Assembly (NCBI GenBank): GCA_024734495.1
Contig: JALMQS010000099.1
Coordinates: 98,683,321 to 98,747,320, forward strand
Length of the DNA stretch: 64,000 nt
Origin: Forficula auricularia
Lineage: Eukaryota; Arthropoda; Insecta; Dermaptera; Forficulidae
Direction: 5' to 3'
The translations under genes were made by a program, and so were the position numbers. Shown one piece after another: positions 41,545-52,449 of this stretch; the stretch's first letter is position 1, and the number at the start of each line of letters is the position of its first letter. The notes below the pieces were generated by a model. That model saw only the letters and a list, made by a program, of their open reading frames with translations, was not told the DNA's origin and made no database searches.

Positions 41545-42310
41545 TAAGAAAAAATAGTATCTCCCTCTCAATTTGTTGACCCAATCAATGATGAACTCAC
41601 CTCTCAAAAAATGATGGATAGTATTTAATAAAGTATCGAGGAAAACTCATTTGAAAGGGATCCTCATCACTCTTCTACTTGTTGCCTCGATTGAAATATC
41701 AATTTAAATCCGTTGTCATCTGGAAAAAGGAGCCTAATAAATTATTTCACCGTTGAAACTTGCTAATACTTCGGTTTCCAGAAGTGAAAAAAAATCACTC
41801 CCCCAACTGAATATTAATTTCTATGCAAATGGGATGGAAATCGATTTTGGGATTCTTTTACGCCAAAACATCCGGATTGTAAAAAACAATCAAAATCACG
41901 TGCCTCTTTTTCTTTTAATATCAAGAATTCATCCTTTTCACTGTATTAGATAGAGAAATCAGAGGGGTGAATGGATTTCCACCCCCCCCCCCCCTCCTCG
42001 CTAGCCTGATACTTGATATAAATGAAAATATTATTTAATATAACTTTTTATATATATGATAATTCGTGTTCAGATTTATACAGTGCTGTAGTTGTTAAAT
42101 TAGCAGAAGGTTTATGCCATATGAACCGTAAAAATCAGAGGTTATACGCTATAAACCCGGAAGGGAGTGGGAGTATTTAATAAATGTCGAAACTGTAATT
42201 TAAAATAAAATGTACAACCTAGCACAGGGTATACGTTATATGCTCAGATCAAGCCACAGGATATACGCCGTATACCCTCCACTACAGCCCTGGATTTATA
42301 AATTTAATTC
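41545..42310. other. Stretch without supported gene
   Basis: A 13-C run at 41982-41994. 42100-42300 repeats ACGCTATAA/ATACGTTATATGC/ATACGCCGTATACC-type wording, possibly a short degenerate repeat around TATACG. Confidence 0.4.
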
Positions 42311-42316
42311 AAGATA

Positions 42317-42894
42317 CATAGGGATGAGGACAAAATAATTTTTTCATACAAAATAATTAATTAAAATTGAATGTTTCGTCGATTTAATTTTATCTTCTTC
42401 AGCAACTCAAATTTATTGTTTTAAAATTTATGTATCTATTTAATAAATTAAAATTCCTTACCATTAAAATGGAGAGGGAAACCATAACTAGGCAATTAAT
42501 AATTTTTTCATATTTTTTTCACTATGTCAAACCTTAAGAGCTAAGAGAAATTTATATTTTTATTTATGATTTGTTTCAATACAAATTTTGTCAAAGTGAA
42601 AAATAAAATAATAAAAAATAAATCATTATAAAAAAATTATTAATTGACTAGTTATGGTTTACCTCTCTATTCTCTTAATAACGAATTTTAATTTATTAAA
42701 TAGATTCATAAGATTGCATGATTGATGCACGGAGATGTTCACTGATCAAAGACTGAACTCAGAATGGATTCATGACGTTTAAAACAATAAATCTGAGTTG
42801 CTGAAGAAGTTAAAATGGGTGGTTGGTTTAATTTTAACCAACGAAACATTCAACTTTAATTCTTTGAAAAAATTATTTTGTCCTCATCACTATG
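42317..42894. mobile_element. Fold-back element, family F, complete
   Basis: The ends are CATAGGGATGAGGACAAAAT and ATTTTGTCCTCATCACTATG. The arms of about 190-260 bp continue with AATTAAAATTGAATGTTTCG, AGCAACTCA and TTTAAAACAATAAAT on one side and their complements on the other. The left arm (minus, 42371-42402) and right arm (plus, 42801-42849) each contain CTGAAGA and GAAAC boxes. No coding capacity and no clear target duplication. Confidence 0.83.
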
Positions 42895-43535
42895 AATCTT
42901 CAATTCATTTCATTTCGCTATTTATTTATTTACTGAAGATCTCAGTTGTGATACAATTTAGAAATTGAATTTTTCATAACACTATGAATAGACTTATTCT
43001 ACTTGTTTGAATTCATTGAGTTTTGTTGTTGATCTTTATAATATTGTGTGGCGATGGTGATGAGGAGCGAATGGTTTGAGAGGAAATCACGATTTCATGG
43101 TAAGAATGGAAACCGTTTTGGAGTCCAGTGAAGAGATTGGAGTTAGCCAGCTTCATATGGCTAGTTCACTAAAAAGTTCGAGTTCCCATAGACGGCGATG
43201 TTTTGTTTTGGCGACATCTAGCGTCAGTCATGCGAAGCATGTCGCCATATTATACAGATAAGACCTCGTTTAGCGCTTCCTCGAATAACGCTGATATAAT
43301 TTGGTCTACTTGAAGCCCCAAAAAGTTCTAAATTTTGCAAGAATTAACTGATAATACCCGAGTGGAGTGCGGAAGAAGGTATTTGTAATATGAAGAGCCA
43401 ATTGATGGTCAAATTGTCAACCTAGGACTAGAGAATCACTGTAGGTTTCTGGTGAGTGTCTTAACACCTTCGCTTTTGTTTACTAAGGGCTAAATGAGGT
43501 CACACCCTTTCGTTGATAAATTAGATATCTATCGA
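42895..43535. other. Stretch without supported gene
   Basis: 43195-43250 contains GGCGACATCTAGCGTCAGTC and its partial complement CATGTCGCC, a less AT-rich palindromic patch. A 61-codon frame here is not convincing. Confidence 0.4.
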
Positions 43536-43539
43536 ACAG

Positions 43540-43760
43540 TACATTTGACAACTCGGTTTCCGCCTCTGACTTTTTAACGAGCTACAACTTTTAGACGTCA
43601 ATGATTCACAACTACAAGTACTGAGGCAGGCCATCCCCTAAAATCTCTTCATCTTCTCCTTCTTTACATCCAAACAAGGGGCGCATCCTGACTTATAGAT
43701 GCTGCATCTTGTTAGTGTAACTCCTTCTCGCATTATCATAAATAGTACAGTGATTGTCCA
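43540..43760 (+). mobile_element. Non-LTR retrotransposon 3' tip (family J, copy 5)
   Basis: The order CTACAAGTACTGAGGCAGG, CTAAAATCTCTTC, CTTATAGATGCTGCATCTTG, TTAGTGTAACTCCTTCTCGC and ATTATCATAAA parallels the 61.3-61.5-kb copy. Strongly diverged, no frame. Confidence 0.62.
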
Positions 43761-43764
43761 CTAC

Positions 43765-44410
43765 ACGCGCTGATGTCCCTTGCTTCTTTAATCACCCCAC
43801 TTGCGCAGAGCGAATAGATGTGCCTTTTATAGAGTTTGTTCCCATTGGTCTAATTCTCTTTTCTCTTAAGGGACTCGGCAACTATTTTATCCACTGCCAC
43901 TTGATGGCATCAAAACCCGGGTAAAGCCCTTTTCTGTTTTACGATCCAAGCCACGAACGAATTTAATACAAAAACTGTATCCGCTTGGTGAGCGCTTATC
44001 AAAAATAAGCTCGTTATTGTTTTAGACGGAGACTAGAGAATGATATTCTTGGATTATAATTTAATTTTTTTATCTCGTTTCATGGTTGATTAAGCTAAAT
44101 AATTGAGCATCCTAACCCGGTGACTGTTGAAAGAGTGAGTCATAGAAACAATGTTAAGCGAAAAATTTCAGATTTAATAGGGGAGAACAAAAATATTCCG
44201 TTAAAATTTCTTTAAAACTTGTATTTCTTCAAAGGGTTATATTTATAACAATGGCAAAACTTTTATTCCCAATAATGTGTATCCTATTTAATATTTGAAA
44301 TTTTTTCATTATTATAGTTCCGTTTATAAAGTAAATGAGTTTCTTTTATTATCGCTACAATGTCTCTCTGTCTTTCCTCTGTCAGAACATTTTGTAGGTA
44401 AACTAAATAT
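43765..44410. other. Stretch without supported gene
   Basis: 43765-44040 is less AT-rich and non-repetitive within the window, and no exon can be built from it. Confidence 0.4.
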
Positions 44411-44414
44411 GAAA

Positions 44415-44835
44415 CAAACATTAAATTTACTCATTTTCCCCGAAATCAAAAATTGTTTTTAAATTTTAATCGAATGATTATTTTAGGAAGAGTCGATTTT
44501 TTTTGGATCCCAAAATAAAAAAATATTTTTTGTCTGAGTAGTAGTACAAGTAAAGATTTTTTAAATAAGAATTAGGTTTAATTTTTTTAATTTATTTCGC
44601 TCTGATTGTATGAAAGAGACACAAAGTGGCAATTTTTAGGTGATATTTTTAGCAGCCCAATTTTAACCAAATACCTTCACTTACATAGATTAAAATTTTG
44701 GAAAAATACTTAAAATTAGATCATTTTCTCCATATGAACGGTACTTAGAACGAATGTGATATCTCCAATATTTTGAAAGATTTTTTTCTTATCATAAGAG
44801 GATGTTCCATCAAAATGACTAGTGAGTTTCATTAC
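44415..44835 (-). repeat. Dispersed repeat family G, copy 7
   Basis: On the minus strand: AAGTACCGTTC, TCACCTAAAAATTGCCACTT, TAAACCTAATTCTTATTTA, AATCGACTCTTCCTAAAATA. It fits the later half of the family. Confidence 0.6.
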
Positions 44836-46400
44836 TTTAACCATAAAAGTGTTTTTTGTCCTGACCTTCACTCTTGATAGTGTTACGAACGCTTGAGTAA
44901 GAGCGCTTCGGTGTCAAAAAATGACATCCACATTTTAAATATATATTTTAGATACTGAAACCTCGGTAGTCAAGCCCTAAAGACTTTTGAATTTGTCTAA
45001 CTTTTGATTTACCATTTGTATATGACCAAGGGAAATTTTCTTTGCTAAGCTTAAAAAATATAAAATAAGAAGTGTAGAATTTCAGTTACGTAATGTTAAA
45101 TTGAAAAAAAAAGTAAAAAAAAATCTTCAAGACTCGTTATGGGGTCTGCGATATTATTGATATGTCAATTTTTGTAAACGAACAGTTTGATCTAACAAGT
45201 TGAAACTTAATAGATTGGTTCAGATTATTATTAAATCAGTATCTTGATGCGGCGCATAGGCTGGCGAACCATGCTCGCTTTTGGCCTCTTTTTTGAGTCA
45301 AAACACCCTTCTGTGCAGAACAACCATTGTCGCCTTTTAGTTATCACACCAAAGTTTTCTCTCAGGCCTCTTTATTTTTTTGTTGTTGTTCATTTTCCAA
45401 TTAAATTTCTTTGTTCTTCCACAGTTCAGCATTCCCTCGCGCTTTAGCTTTTTCCTCTGTAATACAGAACCACGCTGTCCAATAGAGATGTTTATAATAA
45501 ATCGCTATCTCGCATTTTTTTTCTTCCTCATTTTAATAAACCCGAGAGGTTTTTTGTGTGTCTGGCCAAAGTCTATCTGCTAATCCAATTAAACCGATAG
45601 CAATTCACCGAGCCGGTTAATGGCATCCACAAGGCTGGCCGGACAATAGCTCTGCTTTATCTCTATATTTATTATTATATATATCCCTCTCTAGTTTGCT
45701 TTTATCAAACAAAACTTCTCTTCTAACTCATTTATCATAAGAGCATCAATATGCCACTATCCATTGATAAAACCATTCGGACTTATTTTTATATATCTTT
45801 TCAATACACCGGGATTAATTTATCCCAGGTGGTTTTTATCCTGGGAGTACTTGATTAGAGATCCGACTCTTTCTCTTCTTTCATAGATCATCTATCATTC
45901 TTTTATCTGTCTTCTTTTTAACAAGTAAATCAATCATTTCATTTTAAAATTTGTTTTTTCTTTATCCATAGCGAATCATGGCGCTACTTCAAAGGGTCCT
46001 CAAGTAAATACAACGAAATCCATGGTCTTTATATAAGGTTTTCAGGAAAATTACATTTTAAGTACTTTATTTTAAAATTTTTTAAAATTTATATATTATA
46101 TTAATATTTCAAACGACTAAGGATAAAGTCTTGCATCGATCCGTTGCACTTTAAATTTATTCTTACCCAAGATCTGCGGATAAGTTTTTTAGAAGATGCT
46201 CAAAAATATTGCGAAATTCTTATTTTTTCAAACTTTTAACAGATGTTTATTTTTTATTTTATCTATAACATACAAAAGATTATGCAGAACAATTGATACC
46301 AAAGGGGGAGGAAGTATAATTAAAATTCTAGACCCTCTCCAGACCAAATTTGCACAGCTACTTTTTAGAACCCTGAATAATTGGATCCAATACTTTAGAA
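44836..46400. other. Stretch without supported gene
   Basis: Short frames at 45244-45583 have no recognisable features. No element ends found. Confidence 0.45.
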
Positions 46401-46402
46401 CA

Positions 46403-46648
46403 GTGGTCTGCAAACCTTTTGGTTCCTAGAGCCACAGTGACGGTTTCACAAATTTCAAAAAATTTCTAAAACAAAAACATATCGCTAATTGTAGTTTTTT
46501 TTTTGTATTAATAAAAAAATAATAATAATAATAATAATAATTTAATTTGCGCTAGCTGGTTACAAGGAAATCCATACTGGTGGCCGGATCAAAAGCTCTC
46601 CCGGGCCGTTCTTGGCCTGCGGACCGTAGTTTGGGGTCCACTACCTTA
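46403..46648. mobile_element. hAT-like non-autonomous element
   Basis: The left end CAGTGGTCTGCAAACC and right end GTTTGGGGTCCACTA are imperfect inverted repeats in the style of hAT ends that begin CAGTGGTTC. The flanks CTTTAGAA and CCTTAATA agree only partly as an 8-bp duplication. The interior holds a (AAT)n run. Confidence 0.58.
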
Positions 46649-46945
46649 ATAGAACGCCATGGAGCTGTAGAAAAACTTAATGACTTGAAGTTTAATGGGA
46701 ATTCCAAAAAACAGTCCACAGAGTCAATGTCCCTCAGGTTTCAGGCAACTTTATACATATAAAAGCTAGATATTTCTTAAGCTAGAGCAAACTAAATGTT
46801 TTCCTGAATTTTTTCATATAATATAGTAATTACCTATAAGTCAAATTCCTCACTTTAAATAAAAGAAAAATTTCAAAAATTAAAAATGATACTTTCGTGA
46901 AAAAATGTTCATCAGCTAGATATCTTATGAATTCAATAACTTTAA
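46649..46945. other. AT-rich spacer
   Basis: No supported feature. Confidence 0.45.
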
Positions 46946-47070
46946 TTTTTAATTATTACAATTAATATTATTTTTAATTATTACAATTAACAGTATTTTT
47001 AATTATTACAATTAACAGTATTTTTAATTATTACAATTAATAGTATTTTTAATTATTACAATTAATAGTA
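46946..47070 (+). repeat. 25-bp minisatellite, exactly 5 units
   Basis: TTTTTAATTATTACAATTAA plus a variable five-base end (TATTA, CAGTA, CAGTA, TAGTA, TAGTA) repeats five times with a 25-bp period, ending 33 bp before the CAG of ratchet site 2. The repeated AATTATTACAATTAA could offer many branch-point-like sequences. Confidence 0.95.
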
Positions 47071-47083
47071 TTTTAATTAATAT

Positions 47084-47109
47084 TTTTTTTCTTTTTGTTT
47101 CAGGTAAGA
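47084..47109 (+). promoter_or_regulatory. Recursive-splicing (ratchet) site 2
   Basis: TTTTTTTTCTTTTTGTTTCAG ends at 47103 and is fused to GTAAGA at 47104, a strong 3' splice site joined directly to a strong 5' splice site on the plus strand. Same architecture and strand as the site at 18719, about 28.4 kb downstream of it. Confidence 0.72.
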
Positions 47110-47138
47110 TTTACTTCTAAAGATTTTATCCTTTTCTG
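47104..47138 (+). other. Putative recursive-splicing exon 2
   Basis: 35 nt between the fused site and a second donor, TTTTCTG/GTGAGT, at 47139. Inclusion of 35 nt would change the reading frame. Both candidate exons in this window share the same layout: ratchet site, short segment, second canonical donor. Confidence 0.5.
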
Positions 47139-47144
47139 GTGAGT

Positions 47145-47325
47145 AAATTCACTAGTTTTTATTTTTACACATTTTTATTCAACTTAATTCTATACACTTT
47201 CTCTCCATGGGAAGAATCATCTGATCAAATTCTGACTCACTTTCTACCGAGATGATTTTCCCGAAACTATTTGCGGTGACATTACAATATTTCATCAATT
47301 CTTGATATTAATAGAGAAATTTATA
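47145..47325. other. AT-rich spacer
   Basis: No supported feature. Confidence 0.45.
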
Positions 47326-47327
47326 AT

Positions 47328-47500
47328 TTTTTTTTTTTGGCTTTTTGGTCTTTCTAGCCATAAGCCAATTTACGATACTACTTATTTTTTTTAAATTTGT
47401 CTCTGCCCCGGGGTCAGATTTTAGCCGGAGCCCCGACGTGGATCGAACCCGATTCCACTTGATTAGCAGGCTGACACGCTCCCCTAGCTTAACCCCCCCT
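47328..47500 (-). mobile_element. tRNA-derived SINE, family A, reverse copy
   Basis: On the minus strand: GGTTAAGCTAGGGGAGCGTG, the B-box-like GGTTCGATCC (one base short), GGCTAAAATCTGACCCCGG, then the body with GTATCGTAAATTGGCTTATG and GCTAGAAAGACC, ending near poly-A. It matches the 53.7-kb copy end to end. Confidence 0.85.
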
Positions 47501-49550
47501 CCCCTAATTTAAATTTTATACAATATAATGTAAAAGTTACACTAAATTTTAAGGCTTACAATAAAATTTAAAGAATCAAAAAGTTTTTTCCCTAACTAAT
47601 AAGCCAACTTCGATTTCAAATTTGAAAGACTATGACGTATTATGAATTTATTTATTAAAATAAAATTTAAAAAACGGCCTTTTATTTTATTTTTCAAAAT
47701 TCACTAAAAGTCGAAAAAATTTTCTTTAGTCTCTAAAGAATTTACATACTCACATGACTAAAAATAAAAGCCCGACTGGTTAAGTTAAATGCACTCACGA
47801 TTTTATTTTTAATCTCTGAGTAGTAAAATTTTTAAACTAATGAAGAAAAATTTATTACCTACTACTTCTACTTTTTGGTGCATTTTGAAAATTAAATAAA
47901 AGCGTGTTTGAATTTTTTATACTAAATAAATTTGTACCTAATACGTTATAGTTTTTGCATTCGACATTGAGTATTTAAAAAAAAAAAAAAAAATTTCAAT
48001 ATATTTTTCTTCTTTATTATATTATCTATCGTTTTAATCTTCTTTTGAAACATTTCAGTATTTTGTCAGACGTGATAGGATTTTATAATATTGGATTTCC
48101 TGATCGGACCTGTCTCTATTTTTCAATCTATGAAATGCTTTTAGGATTTTTTTTCATTTTCTCTTCACCAAACGCTGTTGCTATTTTTTTCATCCGCCGC
48201 CAGGTTTATTTTTATTTATTTATTTATTTTAGCTGACGCCTGACAGGCTTAACTTAGCCGTTGGCTCTTTTTTAGTTTGCTTACCCCCTCCATTTTATCT
48301 CTTCTTATCAATTCTTAAGGAATCTTTGACATTTGTCTGTTAAAGACCACGGAGACCCTGGGGGTTTAAAATAATGTCACTATCAGAGTAGGTATTTTTT
48401 TTTTAATGAGTCTGACATGAAATTAATTTACAGCTTTCACATTCAGTTTTTAGAAGAGAAAAAATAAATATACCCTTTAAATTTCGCTTTAAAAATTATA
48501 AAATCGCTCGATACGCTCGCCCGGCGGGCACACACACCTTGTACACGAGTGAAATATGGAATTCACTCTATTCAATTTTTTTATTTTTATTTGCTCTTTA
48601 AATATTTACAAAACATGGAAAAAATAATTTTCAAACAAATCTATCTACCTTCTAAGATCTACGATAACTCGAAAAGGGAAGGTCATAGTAAGCTTGTTAT
48701 GATACTAAAATGATTGTATTTTAGATTCATTGTAAATTTTTGAATTTCTCTAGCTTCAGAACTTTCAAATAAAAAAAATGAAAATATATCGAATCAAATT
48801 TTTAAAAACTACCACGAACTCATATTTTACTATTACTTCTTCTCACTTTCTATAAAATCCTTCGATACAAAAAAGATGTGTTAATTAATGATGAGCTGAA
48901 GATTCTTTGGTTTTAATGAATCTAAACCTTTAGCAAAGATAAATTATATCATACGATCAGAATATGCCATAAATATCCCCAAACTATAGTCATTTTCACG
49001 TTAAAATGTGCACGATAGGGAGCCTAGCATTTACCTATAGACCTATACCATATTTGTACACTTTTTATAATATAATGTTACATTTTTGTTAAACATGTGT
49101 GATATAAAATTTCATGTGGAACAGTTCATAATGCGTACAACTTTATTATATTAGATATAGACATAAACTATAGGTACTACATAGACATCATCATGTATAT
49201 TTAATAAACTTTCAATAAACTATTTATTTTCTGAAGTTTCCATTTAGTTTCTATTAGCTTATAGAATTTGTAATTGTAATGGATACAATGCCTTTTGCCT
49301 CATGCATCACTCTATTCAAACCTGTCTTTTTCAAATAATTAGTGTTACATATAGGTTGATAAAACGACTGTAATAGTAGAGTGCACATAATTGGTAAATG
49401 CTCTCTCTCTCTATTCTTTTAAAAGGTATAGTTGTTATGTTTCAAGTATACCTCTCGCTTAACTCCATATATCTTAAACTGAGATGCTAGCTATCCGAAT
49501 GGAATAAATTATAATTACTCTACACATGTTAACAGACAGAGTATCTTAGG
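47501..49550. other. AT-rich stretch without gene
   Basis: Contains a poly-A run near 47980 and CGCTCGATACGCTCGCCCGG at 48506-48525. No supported gene or element. Confidence 0.45.
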
Positions 49551-49558
49551 AAGATACC

Positions 49559-49719
49559 CGAGGGGTGAACCGCGATTGGAATTACGTGTACACGTCTTTC
49601 GAATTAAGTGAAATTATATTTTAATATTTTAGTATTTAAAGTACTGGAATTTTTTGGAAAAATTTGGAAATGAAAGTAGAAGTAGGTGTACACGATATTA
49701 GGTCTCGGTTCACCCCTCG
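49559..49719. mobile_element. hAT-type MITE, family K, copy 2
   Basis: CGAGGGGTGAACCGCG at the left and CGGTTCACCCCTCG at the right, with the same subterminal GATTGGAATTA, GTGTACACG, TGGAAATGAAAGT and AGTAGGTGTACACGAT as copy 1 at 3252-3417. The flanks AAGATACC (49551-49558) and GATATACC (49720-49727) agree in 6 of 8 positions, a worn 8-bp target duplication. Confidence 0.88.
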
Positions 49720-49729
49720 GATATACCTA

Positions 49730-51335
49730 ACCAAGAATTAACACCGCTACATAATGCTCCCTAGATCTACTGAATTTGTATACTGTCAGTATGCTAAGGC
49801 GATTAACAAGTTAAAATGTTGTTCTGTAACAATAAGTGTTGGTGGAATTATAAATACATCACTCATATAAAATGAAGGTCTATTAATTTATATCGTACTG
49901 TAAATTTATAAAAGGCAGCTTAGGTTGCTTAGGTTGTTGGACTTTCTCCCCATTTACACCCACTTTCACTATATATCTATATACGATGTGGCCTGTATTG
50001 ATTTTAAACGACCGCAGCTATTGTTGTTAAGGATTAAATTGGAAACAAGATTATAACTAAATTAACTATTTCACCAAGTTTCAAGAAAATTAGGTGAAGT
50101 GGGAAGAACACCGGAGTATACTGTACTAAATTTACATATGTTTTTAATATTTTTATAATATCAAAAACAGCTCTTATGAAATGATACTCTATCAGCTTTA
50201 GGCCAAGGCAAATATTAAATAAATAAATAACACATTTGTTGATTATTTTTATATTTTATAATTTTTCTGTTTAGGGATCAGTTGAACTGGTACTCCTTTG
50301 ATTTACAATAATCACTTTATTACATACCTAGTTTATGCTCTTTATTGTTTGTTTATTCAAAACCGACTAAAGTACTCAACTTCTAATCAGTATATTAAAA
50401 ATAATTAAATTTATTTTCTATTGTACTTATATTGTATTCTACGAGAGTTTATCTGGGCACCGTCCTCTTATTGGGGCCCTCTATTTTTAATTATTGTTAA
50501 AATAAATATAATTGTGTATTACAGTGCAGAAAATATAGGTATATAATGTTTAAGGTCTGTGGTCACATATGGCCAGAAACGCAGCCCGGTCTCGGCTCTT
50601 CATGAGGAAAACTACCCCTTTCCGATATTTTTTGGTGATTCCCGGGGCCCCTTCCAAGGCTGCGTCCCTTTTCTATTTCAGTATCTCTGATTGTATCAGA
50701 CCTACCCCAACTTGATATCTGTTAGTGTTTAATGGGTATTTAGAAACTAGTTACTCAAAAAATCTTCCATCGGTGAGATCACGTTTAAGCGGTAGATACT
50801 ATATCTGATTTCTTAGCCATTTCACACAAAACTAATCAGAGCACCTTCTTTCTAAAAATCATTCAAGTCGGTGAGGGATGGCTCAAATCAAAGGATAATT
50901 TTAAAAAAGAGCAAAAGAATTGGAAAACTGAAGAAAGTTGCAATATTCTTTATTTGATATGAGACTTTTGATTTGAATCGAAATCGAGGGGGAATGTGGC
51001 CATCAATCATATTCGAGGATTGGGAAAGACGTTGCCTTAAACACCCCGACTATTAAGCTTAAGAGGCAGGCAAAGAGAAAGAAATTCTCTCGTCTGACTC
51101 CATTGATAACCACCCGCAAATTAGATTGTTTTCTCAAGTGGATCGAGAGATGACGAGAGATCAAATAAATAGATTCATTTTGGAAGGAAATTTCAAAAAT
51201 GAAAGAAAAGAAAGGAAAAAGATGTTGCTTGTTATCGCAGAGACAATATATCATGTCAAACTAAAGGAGAACGGGTTGACGAGCTATTTATATTAATATA
51301 TAAAAAAATATGTTAAATATATATAATTGTCAACG
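49730..51335. other. Stretch without firm gene; possible decayed coding at 50840-51240
   Basis: In one plus-strand frame 51040-51145 reads LNTPTIKLKRQAKRKKFSRL followed by TRKLDCFLKWIER and a stop. The composition looks protein-like, but I do not recognise the family and frames break on both sides. 50570-50660 is less AT-rich (GGCCAGAAACGCAGCCCGG) and unexplained. Confidence 0.35.
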
Positions 51336-51339
51336 ACCC

Positions 51340-51990
51340 TGGCTAAATATAAGAAAGTAAAGTGGCAAGACTTTATCCATAGCTATTTGAAATATTAATA
51401 TGTTTATTCCTCCAGTATTAGACACGAATAAATGGCCATTTTTTTCTTTAAGTCAATTACTTCATGTCTCAGCAATTAGTTATCATTATCAATAATGGTG
51501 GAAATTTAAAAAATCCAATATAAAATTTGCCTCCGGTATTAGTCGGGAATTAATTATTATTGATTTATAAATCAATTTCTCCATGTCTTCACCACTGGTT
51601 ACCATTAAAGGTCGAAATTTCAATGAAGTCGGTTAAAAATGCAATGTAGGAACATTATTCGCCGAGACAAAAATCGACGACTATTTTTGATTAATTCCTT
51701 GATACTTATATCCGGACTAAATGAAAAAATCGCTCTATTTTAGGTTTGTATGAGACTTATTTTTGTAAAATTTCAGTTCCGAAAATTCGACCTAAATAAA
51801 TACTATGATTTTTGACTTTGGTTGAGATCATGGGGTCCATGCTATTTACCTTATGACCTTTTGAAGTTGAAAAAGTATGGTTATATAATTTTAATTTTGT
51901 CCGTAGTCCTTTGACGTTATTCAACCCAATTGACTTGTTTGGACTAGTAATGCCAACCCTAATTCTTTCAGGGGGCAATCCGTTGAATTC
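51340..51990 (+). repeat. Dispersed repeat Q, copy 1, with three units of about 118 bp
   Basis: TTATTCCTCCAGTATTAGA (51413), GCCTCCGGTATTAGT (51528) and TTATTCGCC (51656) mark units 115-128 bp apart, each with TCTC(AG)(CG)CAxTxGTTA and TCAA(A/T)AATCCAAT-like text. GGGTCCATG and CCTTTTGAAG follow (51832-51870). The same order recurs at 62440-63460. Confidence 0.72.
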
Positions 51991-52268
51991 TTATATGAGA
52001 TATACTTTTGTATATACATATATAATTTTAATTTTGTCATTATGATTAAGAGGGACTTTTTGTTGAATTTCATAGAAGACTGACCAAAAATAATTCCTTA
52101 GAGATTTGCTATGATGTGCTATGAAAAAACAAAAAAAAAAAAAAAATATTGTATTATATTTATAATTAAAAAATAATTTCTATAATATTAAAAAAATACT
52201 CGTTTTTTTATATTTAAAAATGCAATTGCTTAATCTCCTTTTTAAAGTAAATCGCAACTTGGTATGAC
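51991..52268. other. AT-rich spacer
   Basis: No supported feature. Confidence 0.45.
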
Positions 52269-52269
52269 G

Positions 52270-52445
52270 TCACCTGTTACATATATCCTTCAGTCTTTCA
52301 AGACCCGCATCCACAGATACCTTCAACTCGCTGAAATCCCTGAAATTTCTTCTTCTTTTCACGATAGAAGGGTTCACCCCAGACTACAGAGGTTGTATCT
52401 TTTTGCTGCAGCTTCCTCTTGTATCAATATCATTAAAAAAAAATC
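52270..52445 (+). mobile_element. Non-LTR retrotransposon 3' tip (family J, copy 6), frame intact
   Basis: Reads LQSFKTRIHRYLQLAEIPEI, SSSFHDRRVHPRLQRLY and LFAAASSCINII in one frame, then ATCATTAAAAAAAAA. Unlike copy 2 it has no duplication after SFKT, so it shows the original C-terminal reading. It is cut off 5' of about 52285 at LQSFKT. Confidence 0.82.
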
Positions 52446-52449
52446 GAGT

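Noticed and set aside
45244..45583. Two overlapping 67-codon frames as a gene
   Set aside because: No domain, phenylalanine-rich from T-runs, different frames without a plausible link.
49920..50130. MITE with GGGTAGATTG-type ends like the one at 31498
   Set aside because: AGGTGAAGTGGGAAGAACACC looks like part of such an element, but I could not find a matching inverted end or TA flanks.
51003..51254. 83-codon minus-strand frame
   Set aside because: The plus strand looks more coding-like in the same place. The minus frame has no features of its own.
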